Assembly (NCBI GenBank): GCA_034670405.1
Contig: JAXDDX010000002.1
Location: forward strand, 7,159,501-7,223,500
DNA: 64,000 nucleotides
Origin: Hoplostethus atlanticus
Taxonomy: Eukaryota; Chordata; Actinopteri; Trachichthyiformes; Trachichthyidae
Direction: 5' to 3'
How positions within the stretch are numbered: the stretch's first letter is position 1; each line of letters begins with the position of its first letter. The notes under the pieces are model-generated. The model had not been told where the DNA came from, did no database searches, and saw only the letters and a list, made by a program, of their open reading frames with translations. Shown here in pieces: positions 36,725 through 48,893 of the stretch. The position numbers were made by a program, and so were the translations under genes.

Positions 36725-38155
36725 GACTGAAGAGACAGAAAGCAGTAGCAGTCTCTCCCTCTGTCTGCCCTGCCTCTTGACATATAAGCATGGCATTCAG
36801 TGCACCAACACGGGTTTGATGGAGAATTTACTTGCGACTCAAGCACGCCACCTGCAGGCCACACGTGGTGGTGAATGGTGCTGTATTTTGTATATAAACA
36901 CTGCAGTTGCAGTGCAATGAATGGAGGAAAGGGCCCCAAGGGATCCTCAGCGAAATGAAAGATAGTTGCATTTCAAGTTTGTAGAATGACTACTTTGATC
37001 TACTGTTACACCCAACACACATACTGTAGAGGGTCAACAGCACAGTCAAGCAAATATTTAAGCTTCTACAATAATTTATATAATAATAAATTTGGCTAAT
37101 TGCAAGTTTATCATCAAAGAAGACACACATCAGTACATCAGTTTATCATTAGCATAAGGCCCAAGCCCGAGCCATGCCGGAGTCACAGTCATAAAATAGG
37201 TGGCCGACCCGACTCAACCTGACATTCAAGAATGGGGGTTTGCAGGCCCCTATGGGTATTTGTTTCAGAGACGGTTTGGCAACCCTTGAGATAGTGGGTT
37301 GAATGGAAAATAATGCCATCTTGTGGTGGCGGTGTCAAGTCAAGTATATTTGTAGTAGATACACAGTACATTCCAGATGTAAATCTAAAAAAATATAATC
37401 TCAGGCAGAATATTCAAGGTTGTCTCAAGAAGAAATACAAACATGTAGCTGGTCTGGCGTGCGGCTGCACCGGAGGACTATCCATAAGTTTTTATTGGAC
37501 CTGGAATCCGTAATCCACAGGAGACAATCCACAAATATGTAACACAACTCACAAGTATTTCAGTAACCACAAACAATACTTTTTCTTTGTCATTCATTTT
37601 TTATTGATTTTTTCAAAAGGAAAACAAACATACATACATAGCCTATGATCCTATTCCTACATCCTGTTCCGCCTATAAAGAAAGTGGGCAACATTTTAAT
37701 TTTAATTTAATACTATAATATATGTGCACCTTTCTATCACACTTCAAAATATCACAGCAAACTACTGTGCAAACAAACTTGTCCTAAGGCAGGACAAGAA
37801 CAACAAAAAAAAGCAAGGACAAAGGGAATATAACAGAGATAGAGCATTAAATATAATATACAGTCTAGTTGATATATATTATATGTACCAAATGGTACAT
37901 CATATTAATTATATATATAATTATAGATATCTTGCCTATCTATCAGCTTATAACAAAATCTTTCATAAGAGGAAATTTTGGCTATTTTGTTCAGCCATTC
38001 CTTCACTGATATTTCTTCACTGCATGAGATCTGGTGGGCATTTAAACCACTTCCCTTTGGCAGCACGCCTAATAGGCAAAGCATTGGTCCCTGTACCAGA
38101 GAAGAAGTCATCACTGTTGATGAAGATGATAATCTTAGACCAGAGAAGATTTATT

Positions 38156-38650
38156 ACATTACACTACAGTACAGTCATTTAGCAGACACTTTTATCCAAA
38201 GCGACTTACAATAAGTGCATTCAACATAGGTAGGCAAGAGAACTACTAGTCACCAGAAATCGTAAGTGCATTTCCTTCCTAAACAAGCAACTAAGAGCAT
38301 AACCAGTGATAAGGTAAAAGTGCAATAGGTTAGCTACCTACTTTTTTCTTAAACAAATGAGACAAATAAGAAAATCAAATAAACAAGAGCTAAGACAAAT
38401 AAGTGAATCAAATAAACAAGAGCTAATAAACAAGAGCTCAGACAAATAATTGAAGACAAATAGGCAAGTGCTAAGAGGAAGGGTCAGGGTAGTGTTTCTT
38501 GGAAGAGGTGGGTTTTCAGCCTGCGGCAAAAGATGGGCAGCGACTCTGCTGTCCTGACATCAGTGGGGAGTTCATTCCACCACTGCGGGGCCAGAAAAGA
38601 GAAAAGCTGTGACCGTGTAGATCGGCCGCAGGGGCCTCTGAGCGACGGGG
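38156..38650. repeat. Dispersed teleost repeat, second copy
   Basis: Same repeat as 8464-8935, carrying GACACTTTTATCCAAAGCGA. A short internal block (AATAAACAAGAGCTAA) is duplicated compared with copy 1. Confidence 0.5.
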
Positions 38651-38929
38651 CAACCAGTCGTTAACCAGAAGTTAAATACACACTGGAGTAAAACTCTGCC
38701 TGGACTGACTATAAACCTTGAGTTGTGCAGGCCCCTCCCAGACAATTAACAAGGCAATTGGCCTAGCTTGGGTGAAACTACCTTCAATAGGGGCTATGAC
38801 ACAAACAGAAACGGACCAACTAGCAGCTAACAATAGACTATTGATTAAAGCACTAATACTTAAGCAATCAAAGTAACCTTCTTGCAACCTGGTAAGCAAG
38901 AAAAATATACTCAGCCTATTCTAGATGAG

Positions 38930-39165
38930 TCAAGTAGTTCAGAATCCCTCCAGAAGTTAAATACACACCCCATCTATCATGGGGCATGAATACAAGTGAA
39001 TACGAGTTCCACAAGTAGCGCTCCTGAGTCCTAGCCTTGCCATTTTACTTGGAGTCCAATAAGTTCTATAGATCATTTCAGACAAAAAGCATAATGATAC
39101 CAGTCTATATGGGGAAGGCCTAGGCCTCCGTCCTCTATGGCCGCATAAAGTTTTGTCCGATTCAT
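38930..39165 (-). mobile_element. L1 remnant, left part (copy 2)
   Basis: Matches about 9220-9375 and 10025-10115 of copy 1 with the middle deleted. The other part of the remnant continues at 41345-41815, beyond the inserted transposon. Confidence 0.7.
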
Positions 39166-39744
39166 ATTTATTTGTGACCTGCTCTCACAAAATGAGTCAC
39201 ATTGACCCCAAAACACATTGTGGGGTTTTCATATTACTTGGAGAATGTAGGCTTTCCAATGAGACCAAAACCATGTCACTCCTCCAAAAAATGATAAAGT
39301 TATGTGGCGTTATACAACGAGAGACACAAAAGTGTGGTTTTGAGAAAAAGGCCTTTAAAAAAACCTTGCCATTATGACTCTGAAGAGAAATTGCTCTTTA
39401 AGGTTATATTACACACAGTACACTTTCAATATTTATCCACTATTAATGAATCTTTCAAAAGCACCTTGAAGACGTTGTGAAAAATCTGTGACTCCCCTCC
39501 CCAACAATTATGGTTACACATAATTCAATTGCGTAAAAAGAAAGACAAACATACTGATATACGTTAAAGTGTTTATGTAAACACATTCTTTATTTGTAAA
39601 TATATGCTTAATTGTATACAGTAGCCTATACAGTGTAGAAGATTTATATCAATCTATAGCAATGTCTAGGTCAAAGTGTCCCTTTGACCTATACATTGCT
39701 ATAGATTGGTATAAATGCCAAGTGCCAAAATATTAAACACATCA

Positions 39745-40095
39745 GATCCGGATGTCCCATCATAATAAACTTCAGATCCGGACGTCCCACCATAATAAAC
39801 TTGTATGCATTGTGTATACGCTGCTTGCCCAAACTCTATCAAATCTCAAATCTATTGCACGCCCAACCGTCCTGGTAGGGGGATCCCTCTCTGAGTAGCC
39901 CCTCCAGAGGTTTCTTCCAATTTTCTCTAAAAAGGTTTTTTTTTGGGAGTTTTTCCTTGTCCTCTGTTGAGGGTCTAAGACTGGGGGATGTTGTGTAGTA
40001 ACCATTTATTGTTTCACATGTTGGGCACTGTGAAGCCTTAGAGACTGTAACGGTGATTAAGGGCTGTACAGATACATGTGATTTGATTTGATTTA
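39745..40095 (+). mobile_element. Nested L2-like LINE 3' end
   Basis: This stretch nearly repeats 46385-46690, the 3' end of the L2-like LINE. Shared blocks include GTATACGCTGCTTGCCCAAA and GTTGGGCACTGTGAAGCC, and the ATTTGATTTGATTT tail. It lies inside the DNA transposon, so it inserted into that element or travelled with it. A short TCAGATCCGGA(T/C)GTCCCA block is doubled at its start. Confidence 0.8.
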
Positions 40096-40603
40096 AACCC
40101 CAAAGTAATATTGCAAGAAAAGATATAACCATATTACACATATCACTAATTAAATCCTTAAATGATTCAATAATTCATCTAGACATTCATCATCTCTGCA
40201 TATGTGATCACCATCAATAAAGTAAGAGGTCCTCTGGTGCATCCTTTCTTTTTGCTGCTTCCTTTGGAACAAGCCGTTTCTTTGGATCAGTTCATAGTGC
40301 TGCTGACAGGATCATGTGTTTCTCACCTAGGAAACAAAAAACATCTTAGGCCTACATTCAATTTGTGACAATTAAAATAAATTAACAGAACTAATTTTGT
40401 CATTTCAGTGTGAGACCACTCATCTGTAGTTAAATACAACTACAGGGTCCTGTTGACCAGCTAGCTAGCTAGAACTACTCAAAACATTACCTACAGTGTT
40501 CATTATTACTGAGAACAAGGTTTAAATAAGATAAGATAAACACACTTGTGTTTACTAATGTTGGCTAGCTCTATGGGATAAGTGGAAAAGTGCTTACCAG
40601 CAG

Positions 40604-40990
40604 TCACATCTCATCTCTCGTTCTTTCACCATAGAGAAGAGGATGTAGGAAAGACTTTCCCTCATGACATTTGCAGCCACACTTGAAGCTACGAGCCTTC
40701 TCGATATCCCCTCCAGATCCGTAGCTCACATATTCATCCCATTCATCCGACTCACGGACGGCAGATATTGGGTCTGTTAAAACAAGTGGCTCCATGTCAA
40801 CATCTTCATTGTTGTCGGTGTCTGAAATGGGCCTGTCAGAGTCCGAAGTGTCGCCGGAGGTTTCACTGTTGTTGTCCGTTCCCGTGTCGTCCGAGCCGCT
40901 CTCCTCAGCCGTCTCTCGGTCAGATCTCGGTGCCAAAAAATAGTCGTCAATAAGCTCTCGCCACCGATCGCCGGAATCCACAGACAACAC
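40604..40990 (-). CDS. Acidic/Cys-His ORF of the DNA transposon
   Basis: A 128-codon frame begins MLSVDSGDRWRELIDDYF. It then has a strongly acidic Ser/Thr/Asp-rich middle (DDTGTDNNSETSGDTSDSD) and ends with a Cys/His cluster (FKCGCKCHEGKSFLHPLLYG). A start, one open frame and codon-like composition suggest a real or recently real protein, perhaps the N-terminal part of a longer transposon product whose remainder was deleted. I do not recognise the family. Expression is unknown. Confidence 0.4.
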   Translation of the reverse strand: MLSVDSGDRWRELIDDYFLAPRSDRETAEESGSDDTGTDNNSETSGDTSDSDRPISDTDNNEDVDMEPLVLTDPISAVRESDEWDEYVSYGSGGDIEKARSFKCGCKCHEGKSFLHPLLYGERTRDEM

Positions 40991-41344
40991 TGGATTGCCA
41001 AGCGATTTCTTCTTATTTCCGAGATGCCATTGAAAGTCTTGATGATTACGATACTAGCTTGCTAACTTGACAACCAACAGGTGCGGATGCAGCTGGCTAG
41101 TCGCCAAATGCCGCTGCCGCGATCAACTTCGCCAAATACCATATCTTGCTTTTATGCTTCAAAGTTATATTTCCTCTCCAAAATAGGAAGTAATTCATAC
41201 AGATTATGAAAGCCAAGGCTTTGTTTTATTAAAATTAGTCAAAATACCAAAATGGTCAAAAATAGACTTTTGACCTTAAAAGGCGTTTCTACGTAAATTG
41301 GCCATTGCGACTTCCGACTCATTTTGTGAGAGCACGTCACATTT

Positions 41345-41905
41345 GTTTGCTTTCCCCCCCGCCCCCCATCTGTAAAATGCATGGGACTGCCTTTTTGGAT
41401 GTCTGTGAAGGAAATAATAATAGTTAATTTTAGGGACTATTACCATCTTTAAAATGTTAATTTTACATCCCCAATTTGGGAGAAGATTGTTTGTAATAAT
41501 GTCGCCCATCTGTGGAGTGAGCTTGATACCCAGATACATTAGACCAGATGGATGCCATGTAAATTGCCATCCCTGCCTAACACTTGGTGGACAGATCCTC
41601 GATAGGGGCTTTGCCTCCGACTTCGACCAGTTCATTTTGTGTCCCGATACGCCTGAAAAAGAATCAATCAAGGTGAGAATGTGAGGCACAGTTGTTGCAG
41701 GGCTTCTAGACAGTAGCAAAATATCAGCCACGTACAAGAGCAATTTATGTTCCACACCACCAGCCTTTATGCCAACTATGTTGTCATTTTGCCTAATAGC
41801 AATTGCTAAACAATACTTTTTCTTTAACTTTAATGAAAATTTAAAAACGAAAAGGGGAAAGGAATGTAGTTCCAGGAGGGTTGCCATCATCCAATCCAGG
41901 ATCAT
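41345..41905 (-). mobile_element. L1 remnant, right part (copy 2)
   Basis: Equivalent of 10130-10736 in copy 1, with the same broken LLLYVADILLLSRS box. The shared mutation shows the L1 was already dead before the segmental duplication. Confidence 0.75.
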
Positions 41906-41978
41906 CAGGAGGCTCTCTAAAGGTGTAAAATGGCATCCCAGTGTGAGTATATGTCTATAGTTGGGCTATGCTGTCTAT

Positions 41979-43908
41979 TCAGTGTTCACAAACCTCTCCT
42001 TGATTCTCAAATCGCTCTGTTCTACATCTGGGCCAGTGCAATGAGTTCATATTTAACATGAAGTACTGTAATGTGATCTCACATAGTTTCATCTATCAGT
42101 GAAGGAATTTGGTGAATAATTATTTATTCTACTTACTCTGTTGGTTCTCTATTCTGCATCCTGTTCCGCCTATAAAGAAAGTGGGCAACATTTTAATTTT
42201 AATTTAATACTATAATATTACATGTGCACCTTTCTATGACAAACCTTTGCCATCCACACCTTATCAGAAAGAAGACCAAAAGAGCAGTTGCAGAGAGAAG
42301 CAGGCCTGCACCTGTGGTAACAAGAGAAGGATATATAATTATAAATTGTATAAATACATGATGCATCCACCATATTATGATAAACCTTAAATCTCACCTT
42401 ATTATATTTACTCAGGATAGTGTTTGAAAGACAAGCGTTCCCGCACTGAGCGAAAGCGGGCAAGCATGCCCAGGACAGAGAAGAAGCAAGTAGGATTAGT
42501 AGCAGAAGCCTGTATGACTGATTTTTTTAAATGATTATTATTTGCAGAAAACACATATTACAGATTACATGGGTTTAAATGTGAACGATTAATGGAAAGT
42601 GTACCATTAGCTGCTGACAACAGTAGCTAACCCAAAAGCAGAAGAAACGTGGAGTGAGCAGACAAAGTAGAAGATTTAATGGTGTTCAGCACTCACCAAC
42701 AACGATAATGACTCCCACTAAATCAATGATAAAAAAAATAATAAAGCACATTGAATTATCATTATACAACAGGAACGATTTAGTTCCAGACACACAAGTT
42801 TAGTTTGGACCTTAGAATTGCCCTTACCTTTGTTGTTGGGTGGAGCTGCAGGCAAAAGAAAAACTCCAGTCAATGATCAATCAAAACAATGACCTGTATG
42901 ATGTGATGTGATGACGTGTATCTACAGGAAAACTCACGGTTAGGAGGAACTTGAGTGGTGTTGCAGTCTAGTTAAGAAAACAAGAGAAGTGTTACGAAGT
43001 GCCATTAGATTTAATACAGGGGTTGAAGCAAAAAAGAAATAGAATAATAATATCTACGCAGAAGCATAACTCGGCCTTAACTCGCTACAAGTCCTGCATG
43101 ATGAGAAACATAAAGACAAACATACAGGATATGATGTAACTATCCGCTGAGTTTTGATGAGGAAAATGGGGTGGGTTAGGGTGGGGTGGGGTGTCTAATA
43201 TTCCAATTCATTAATGTCAGCAGTAGCTGAATGTGTTGTTTTCTACAAAGTAAAACCAGGTACTTACATAGCTCACTGAATACTGCTGGGACATAATCTG
43301 AAATAGAAATTTCAAAATGTATGCTTTGACTGATTGCAAAGGATCACAATGGAGCATAAGGCATCTACTTGTAAAAGTGAATACCTGGATTTTTCTCAAC
43401 TTCAACACCGATCTTCCCTTCAAAGTCACAACGACCATCACTGTCACGTAACAGAAACAGCCGACCATCATGTTTGCAATAACTGTTGGGTGCTGGAGTG
43501 CATTTGCAGTCTGGAATGTCACTTTGATTGAAGTCCACATTGTGGTCATCGCACCATATTTGCCTCACCTGAGGGACACATCCTGGATTCTTGCAGGCAT
43601 GCACAGTGCGCACAGAATTAACAGCACCTGCAACATAAGGAATTTATGAAATAATCCACATAAAAAAATAGGCAAAAAAATAATAATTACTCAGACTGGT
43701 ATAAACAAGAGATTAAGTCTTACTTTGACTTGCTCTGACAGGAAAGATCTCTGAGAGGCTTATTGCAAACATACATAGAAAGATGCAAAACGTTTCTGTC
43801 AAGACAAAAATAGAAACTAAATTAGAGGCTGATGGTTGACACTGACATATTCTAAAATTGGTATCTGGTCAAAAACTTACTTCTGGGCACGGAGGACATG
43901 TTAGACAT
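41979..43908 (-). CDS. Unassigned type I membrane protein, copy 2
   Basis: All ten coding exons of the copy 1 gene are present with intact frames and splice sites: 43881-43908, 43724-43795, 43385-43627, 43268-43297, 42938-42967, 42828-42845, 42697-42717, 42245-42311, 42137-42169 and 41979-42027. They encode 196 residues. The 243-bp ectodomain exon is identical to copy 1. Differences lie in the next exons: V to A in YVPVVF, A to T and A to V in YCNATQAPPN, S to P at the following junction, and R to G in the tail (ENQREV to ENQGEV). Signal peptide, single membrane span and stalk sequon (NTT here) are kept. Family not recognised; function is inferred only as a cell-surface protein. Intron 1 received an L2-like LINE and is about 2.9 kb longer than in copy 1. 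Confidence 0.72.
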
Positions 43909-44160
43909 CGCTGTTGAGAAGGCTGTCAGTCTCTTCCACCAATATCTTGTCTTGTAGCACACACTGCATGCATGAATGGCTCCCTAAAGAGGAGAGTAGG
44001 ATGATGCTGACATCTAGTGGAAAGAGAAGGAACTACACACCAACTCGCCTTTCTTCTTCCCTAAGGTGATCATTGATCCTCACACACAGGGCTCGTAAAC
44101 GGCGTTTACGCACCTCCTACATTTCTGAAAATAGTGTTTACGCACCTCTAAATAGAGTTT

Positions 44161-46681
44161 CAGTGATCTTACTCCCAACACTAACAACAAATTTACATCC
44201 TTCGAAGTCCTGATTCTGCGCCCTACAGCTACGAATCTCCCATCATTTTATTTAGCAGTACTTTACCGCCCACCTGGGCCCTGTTCGCTCTTCTTAGAAG
44301 AGTTCTCCAGTTTCATTTCGGACTTAGTGACCCGAGCTGATAATATTCTCATTATCGGTGATTTTAACATTCACCTGAATAATTCCACCGATCCTCTCAG
44401 TAAGGCCTTCCTAGATCTTATTGATACTTGCGGCCTCACTCAATTTGTTAATGAACCAACCCACCATGGCGGCAACACCCTTGACCTGGTTCTGACCCGT
44501 GGCATTCCTGTTTCTGCTTTAGTGGTCTCCTCTTATGTGCCCGCCCTATCTGATCACTATCTCATTAAATTTGAAATCGAATTGATCTTCCCACGCCAAA
44601 AATGTGAAGATACTTATATTAGCCGTCGTATTAATGCCACTACGGCCTCGTTACTAAACTGCCCAGCTTTCTCGCACCACTCTCCGGTCATGTTGGCTCA
44701 CTCGACAATTTTGCCAACGAACTAAACGCTAGCCTTACCAACGCGCTTGACTCAATCGCCCCGTTAGTCACTAGAAAACACCACGCTAGGAAGTTTGCAC
44801 CGTGGTTTACCCACGACACTCGTGCACTTAAACAAGCCTGTAGAAAACTAGAACGTAAATGGCGATTGACCAAACTCGAAGTCTTCCGGCTTGCCTGGAA
44901 TGATAGCTTGCTAAATTATAAATGTGCACTCTCGTCAGCCAAAATTGCACACTTCTCTAGGTTAATCAGTGCAAATAAAAACAACCCAAAGTTTCTATTC
45001 CACACTGTTGCTAAGCTAACACGGAATCCCTCCCCCTCTGATAGCCTTCTGTTTTCTCCGAATGATTTCATGTCCTTTTTTAGTCAGAAAATCACGCTGA
45101 TTAGAGATGAGATCACGGGCTGAATGTCTTTTCTCAGAGTTTGATTTAGTTTCCTTAGACTCTCTCACCAAGCTAACTCTGTCCTCAAAACCCACGACCT
45201 GCATGCTTGACCCTCTACCTGCTAAACTGCTTAAAGAAGTATTCCCTATCTTAGGACCCTCCATTCTCTATTATGATCAATCAGTCGCTCTCCACTGGCA
45301 CGGTGCCCTCCGCCTTTAAAACGGCCGTGATCAAGCCACTACTGAAAAAACCGAACCTTGACCCCGAAGTACTTCAGAACTATAGACCAATCTCAAATCT
45401 GCCGTACCTCTCCAAATTACTTGAACGAACAGTAGCCAGTCAATTTACAGTTTGTCAAAAAATAACCTGCTTGATCCCTTCCAATCTGGCTTTAGATCCT
45501 TTCACTCGACCGAAACTGCACTCACGAGAGTGGTAAATGATCTTTTGTTAGCTATTGACTCCAATTCAACCTCAGCACTATTGCTACTTGACCTGAGTAC
45601 AGCCTTCGACACAATTGATCATGCGATACTCTTGAACCGTCTTGAACATTATATTGGTATCCGGGGATCAGCCCTTTCTTGGTTTAGGTCTTACCTACTT
45701 GATGCTGCTGCCAAAATCCTGACCAAAACTAGGAAATTCGACCATATAACTCCCATCCTGTCCTCATTACACTGGCTACCAATTCAGGCCAGGTGTGACT
45801 TTAAGGTGCTTTTACTTACATATAAGTCATTACATGGGATGGCACCGTCCTATTTATCCGATTTGATTAAACCTTATAAACCGCCACGCGCCCTCAGATC
45901 TCAGGACGCTGGCTACCTGTCTATCCCAGCAGTCAAAAAGAAAACTGCAGGTAACAGAGCCTTTTCTTACCGGGCTACCTCTCTATGGAACAGTCTGCCT
46001 GCCTCAGTCAGAGAGGCAGGCTCTATCGAAGTCTTTAAGTCAAGGCTAAAAACCCATTTATTCTCTCTGTCATTTGACCAGCCTTGAGGGAGTGGCTCAG
46101 TCTCTTCTCAGAGTAAGGCTAGACCAGTTAGCTCATCCTAGCTCAGGGTCCTGCTGATGGATACTAGCATCCTGCCTACATGTCCTATTCTCCTGGTCTA
46201 CCTGCTCCTGTCCACTGACGCTGGTCATGTTTGTCTGTGTGAGTGAGTGTGTGTATGGGTGTGTGTGGGTGTGTCTCCTATCTGTTCCAGGCCGCAGCCC
46301 GGCAGAGTTGGCGCCTGCATGGTCCCCTAGTCCTATGATGACGCTGACTGAGTTGCCGTTGCTGTGATGCCGCCCCATCAGATCTGGATGTCCCACCAAA
46401 ATAAACTTTCATATATTGTGTATACGCTGCTTGCCCAAACTCGGCATCTATTGCACGCCCAACCGTCCTGGTAGGGGGATCCCTCTCTGAGTAGCCCCTC
46501 CCAAGGTTTCTCCCAATTTTCCCAGTGAGGGTTTGTGGGAGTTTTTCCTTGTCCTCTGTGAGGGTCTAAGGCTGGGGGATGTCATGTACTAACCATTTAT
46601 TATTTTCACATGTTGGGCACTGTGAAGCCCTTAGAGACTGTAACGTGATTAAGGGCTATACAAATAAATGTGATTTGATTT
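44161..46681 (+). mobile_element. L2-like LINE, truncated and internally deleted
   Basis: The insertion interrupts copy 2 between AATAGAGTTT (ending 44160) and GAGTTTAGGC (46682), against one GAGTTT in copy 1, so the target duplication is about 6 bp. The sequence enters in the endonuclease domain (NILIIGDFNIHLNNST; LSDHYLIKF). It continues into RT ([47 protein letters not shown]) and then jumps directly to the C-terminal end ([20 protein letters not shown]). The YADD part is deleted. The 3' end is a GATTT-type tail. Frames are broken at about 44700 and 45120. Confidence 0.88.
44327..46087 (+). pseudogene. L2-like endonuclease-RT polyprotein, broken
   Basis: Successive frames 44327-44725, 44866-45123, 45107-45319, 45273-45536 and 45452-46087 give endonuclease, linker, RT fingers and C-terminal stretches. 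Several frameshifts and the missing RT catalytic core make it non-functional. The final frame joins [10 protein letters not shown] to [10 protein letters not shown] across the deletion and ends [13 protein letters not shown], a usual L2-type C-terminus. Confidence 0.8.
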
Positions 46682-46902
46682 GAGTTTAGGCAACTTTAAA
46701 ATTTGCTAGAGTTAGAGTTTCCTATTGTTTTACCAGCGCAAGCCGTAGTATATTCAAAATTGCGCTGCATCATCAGCATTTACTGTATGTGACCAATCAC
46801 ATCGTCTCTCTCGTCTCTTGCGGCAGCCGGCCTAATGGGGCTTGCTAGCCAGCTATCTATTATCTAATGTTGACTAGGTGTCTGGATTCCGGTCATTGAC
46901 AA

Positions 46903-46977
46903 ATGGATATTCGGCGATTTCTTAAACGTGAAAAAAGCAAGCTGCTGCCGATGCCAGCAAAAGATCTCGACCACAAA
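46903..46977 (+). pseudogene. hAT-like transposase first exon, copy 2
   Basis: Same 25-codon frame as 13230-13304 with one change (KHEKSK to KREKSK) and the same AAA|GTGAGC donor. No downstream exon recognised. Confidence 0.4.
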
Positions 46978-48076
46978 GTGAGCGGGGGGAAAAAAAAATT
47001 AATACACTTGTGGTGATTAATACACTTCATAAACTTTATATATGATAAAGTATAAAACTATGAAAGACCTGAAAGCAATAGTTTCATACTCTGGTGATTG
47101 TTACACTTCATAGACTAACTATCTATTTCTTTGATACTGTCTTTCATAGTTTCATACTCTTTATGGTGATTAATACACTAGACTTCAGCTATGTTTATTC
47201 CTTCCATAGTCTCGTTTAACAATGAATTCCAGCTTCACCTTTTAAATATACTGTATGTAGGAACCACATACAGTAGTAAGGCCCCAGGGAACACCGAGTG
47301 ATGACCGGTAACACCCTAGGAACCACCTAATGGTAGCCTATAAGAACCTGTATTGTTATACCTCCGTGTAACAGCTAGCCCACTTCACATTTTCTCCAGG
47401 AAATGTACATACTACAAATAAATAAACAAATATTCTGAATATCATTTTTTACCGGTATGTCTTGATCACAGAATTCATAGTTTACCCATCTCTTTTTTAC
47501 CACTACACCCCTGCTCAAACAGGATAGGTCTAACTGTGGCTCGCCCGTCTTTGACTTGGTAGTAGGAAAAGCGGCTAACTTAACGTTAACTAGCACGAGA
47601 GAATCCACAGCTAAATCAACGTTACCATAAACAGTGAATGCTGGCACGACAGAAGCTAACGTTACTTTGTTGGTTTTCTAACGTTACATCTGTTACATAA
47701 CGCAATGTTAGTTTTACAAAGAATCTAATTGCCCGATGTTGACGATGCTGGCCGTTTCTGATGTGCCTGAGCCGCTACGGGGATGCGCTGTTACTCCGGG
47801 ATGCATAGTGGCACACACACAAGGTGTGGTGACAGCTTGATGTAAGATGCTATACAGGTCTGCCTAATAAAGATATTCCAACTTTAAAAGCCCACAACTA
47901 GATCTGAAAGTAGTGGGAAGATCACAGCATATCAGAATTTAGGTAGTAGTAGTAGTATCATAGTAGACTTAATCGGCACCACTAGCAAGGCGCTCTATAA
48001 ACACAAGGAGAAACTCTCGATGATACATGACAACATGACCAACACCGCTTTCAAATACGAATTTAAAAGAACATAC

Positions 48077-48322
48077 CTGGAAATATTTGATCAAATGTTC
48101 CCCGTTGAGAAAAAGTTCTAGCTGTCCTTAGTCTTCACAGGTAAAAGATGTTTAGCGGAAGGCAGACGGGAAAATCCAGAGCGGCCAAACTAATCATGTA
48201 GGTTATATAGAGGAACGATATATACGTTCTATATATACGGACTAACCCTCACCCTCCTACGAAGGAGGCGTTTAAAAGCACCTAACTGCAGTGTGCAGCA
48301 CCGGCCACTACTCCTTTATAAA
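48077..48322 (-). promoter_or_regulatory. TATA promoter and 5'-UTR exon, copy 2
   Basis: TTTATAAAG on the minus strand (48322-48314) and donor CCAG|GTATGT (exon base 48077) match copy 1. About 95 bp with a CCTCCTACGAAGGAGG palindrome and TATATA runs is inserted in the transcribed part. The two gene copies therefore differ most in 5'-leader sequence. Confidence 0.5.
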
Positions 48323-48351
48323 CCCTTTTCTCCCACCACGTTGAGCACGGC

Positions 48352-48414
48352 CCCGATTTTGGATGATGGATTAACAGGGCATTTCCCCAAGTAGCCTTGT
48401 GTCTCTGCAGACAG
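48352..48414. repeat. Left arm of an inverted repeat flanking the Tx1 LINE
   Basis: The core GGATGATGGATTAACAGGGC and following bases through CTTGTGTCTCTGCAG recur in reverse complement at 54822-54887. A second inverted pair, CGCCGGGGACACACTGGACG at 48894-48913, has its partner at 54774-54797. The LINE and the CT-rich DNA lie between the arms. Confidence 0.75.
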
Positions 48415-48893
48415 TGAAATTGGCAAAGGAAGTTTGATGACGCTTAATGCTACATTTTTACGGAAGCGTAATGCATTCACCGGTCACTGGACGCTATGAT
48501 GTTTTGTGAAGAGAATTCTTATTTTTATACTAGTACTAACCTTCACTATTGTTATTCATCAATGACGATATATAGTCAATATAAAAACAGAAACTAATCC
48601 AAATCGACCAACAACACCACATCCATTGCGTTCTGTGGAAATGAAATGAAATCAACAATTCATAAATCACGCTATTTCATCTATTGTTACTACATGTGTG
48701 CTGGGTGCTAAATCAAAGTTGATATAGATTATTTATGGCTAAATTGTGTTGCCGATATGGAGGAATTCATTAAACATTAAACTCTCTCATCAAGTGTAAC
48801 CCTTGTTTATTGTGTAGTTTACATAATTCTTAGCTTGGATCCAAGTGCAGTATACTGTGGCAGACTGGGGGGAGGGAGTGGGTGAGTGGCTGA

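Larger units (their letters stand above)
39174..41340. mobile_element. DNA transposon with inverted ends
   Basis: The ends are inverted repeats: GTGACCTGCTCTCACAAAAT at left and, on the complementary strand at right, GTGACGTGCTCTCACAAAAT. They extend to at least 25 bp with a single mismatch. The empty site survives in copy 1 near 10125. Comparison gives a target duplication of ATTT (39170-39173 and 41341-41344). It encodes no recognisable full transposase but includes the 128-codon minus-strand frame listed next, and contains a nested LINE tail. The superfamily is not clear to me. Confidence 0.85.
36725..48330. repeat. Segmental duplication, copy 2
   Basis: Direct-orientation copy of 7003-14205. 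It is longer because it contains a DNA transposon (39174-41340), an L2-like LINE (44161-46681), about 360 bp near 47547-47905, and about 95 bp in the promoter-proximal first exon (about 48190-48285). It lacks about 650 bp of the L1 remnant. The small 97-bp repeat, the L1 remnant, the hAT-like exon and all ten coding exons of the membrane-protein gene are shared. Confidence 0.93.
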
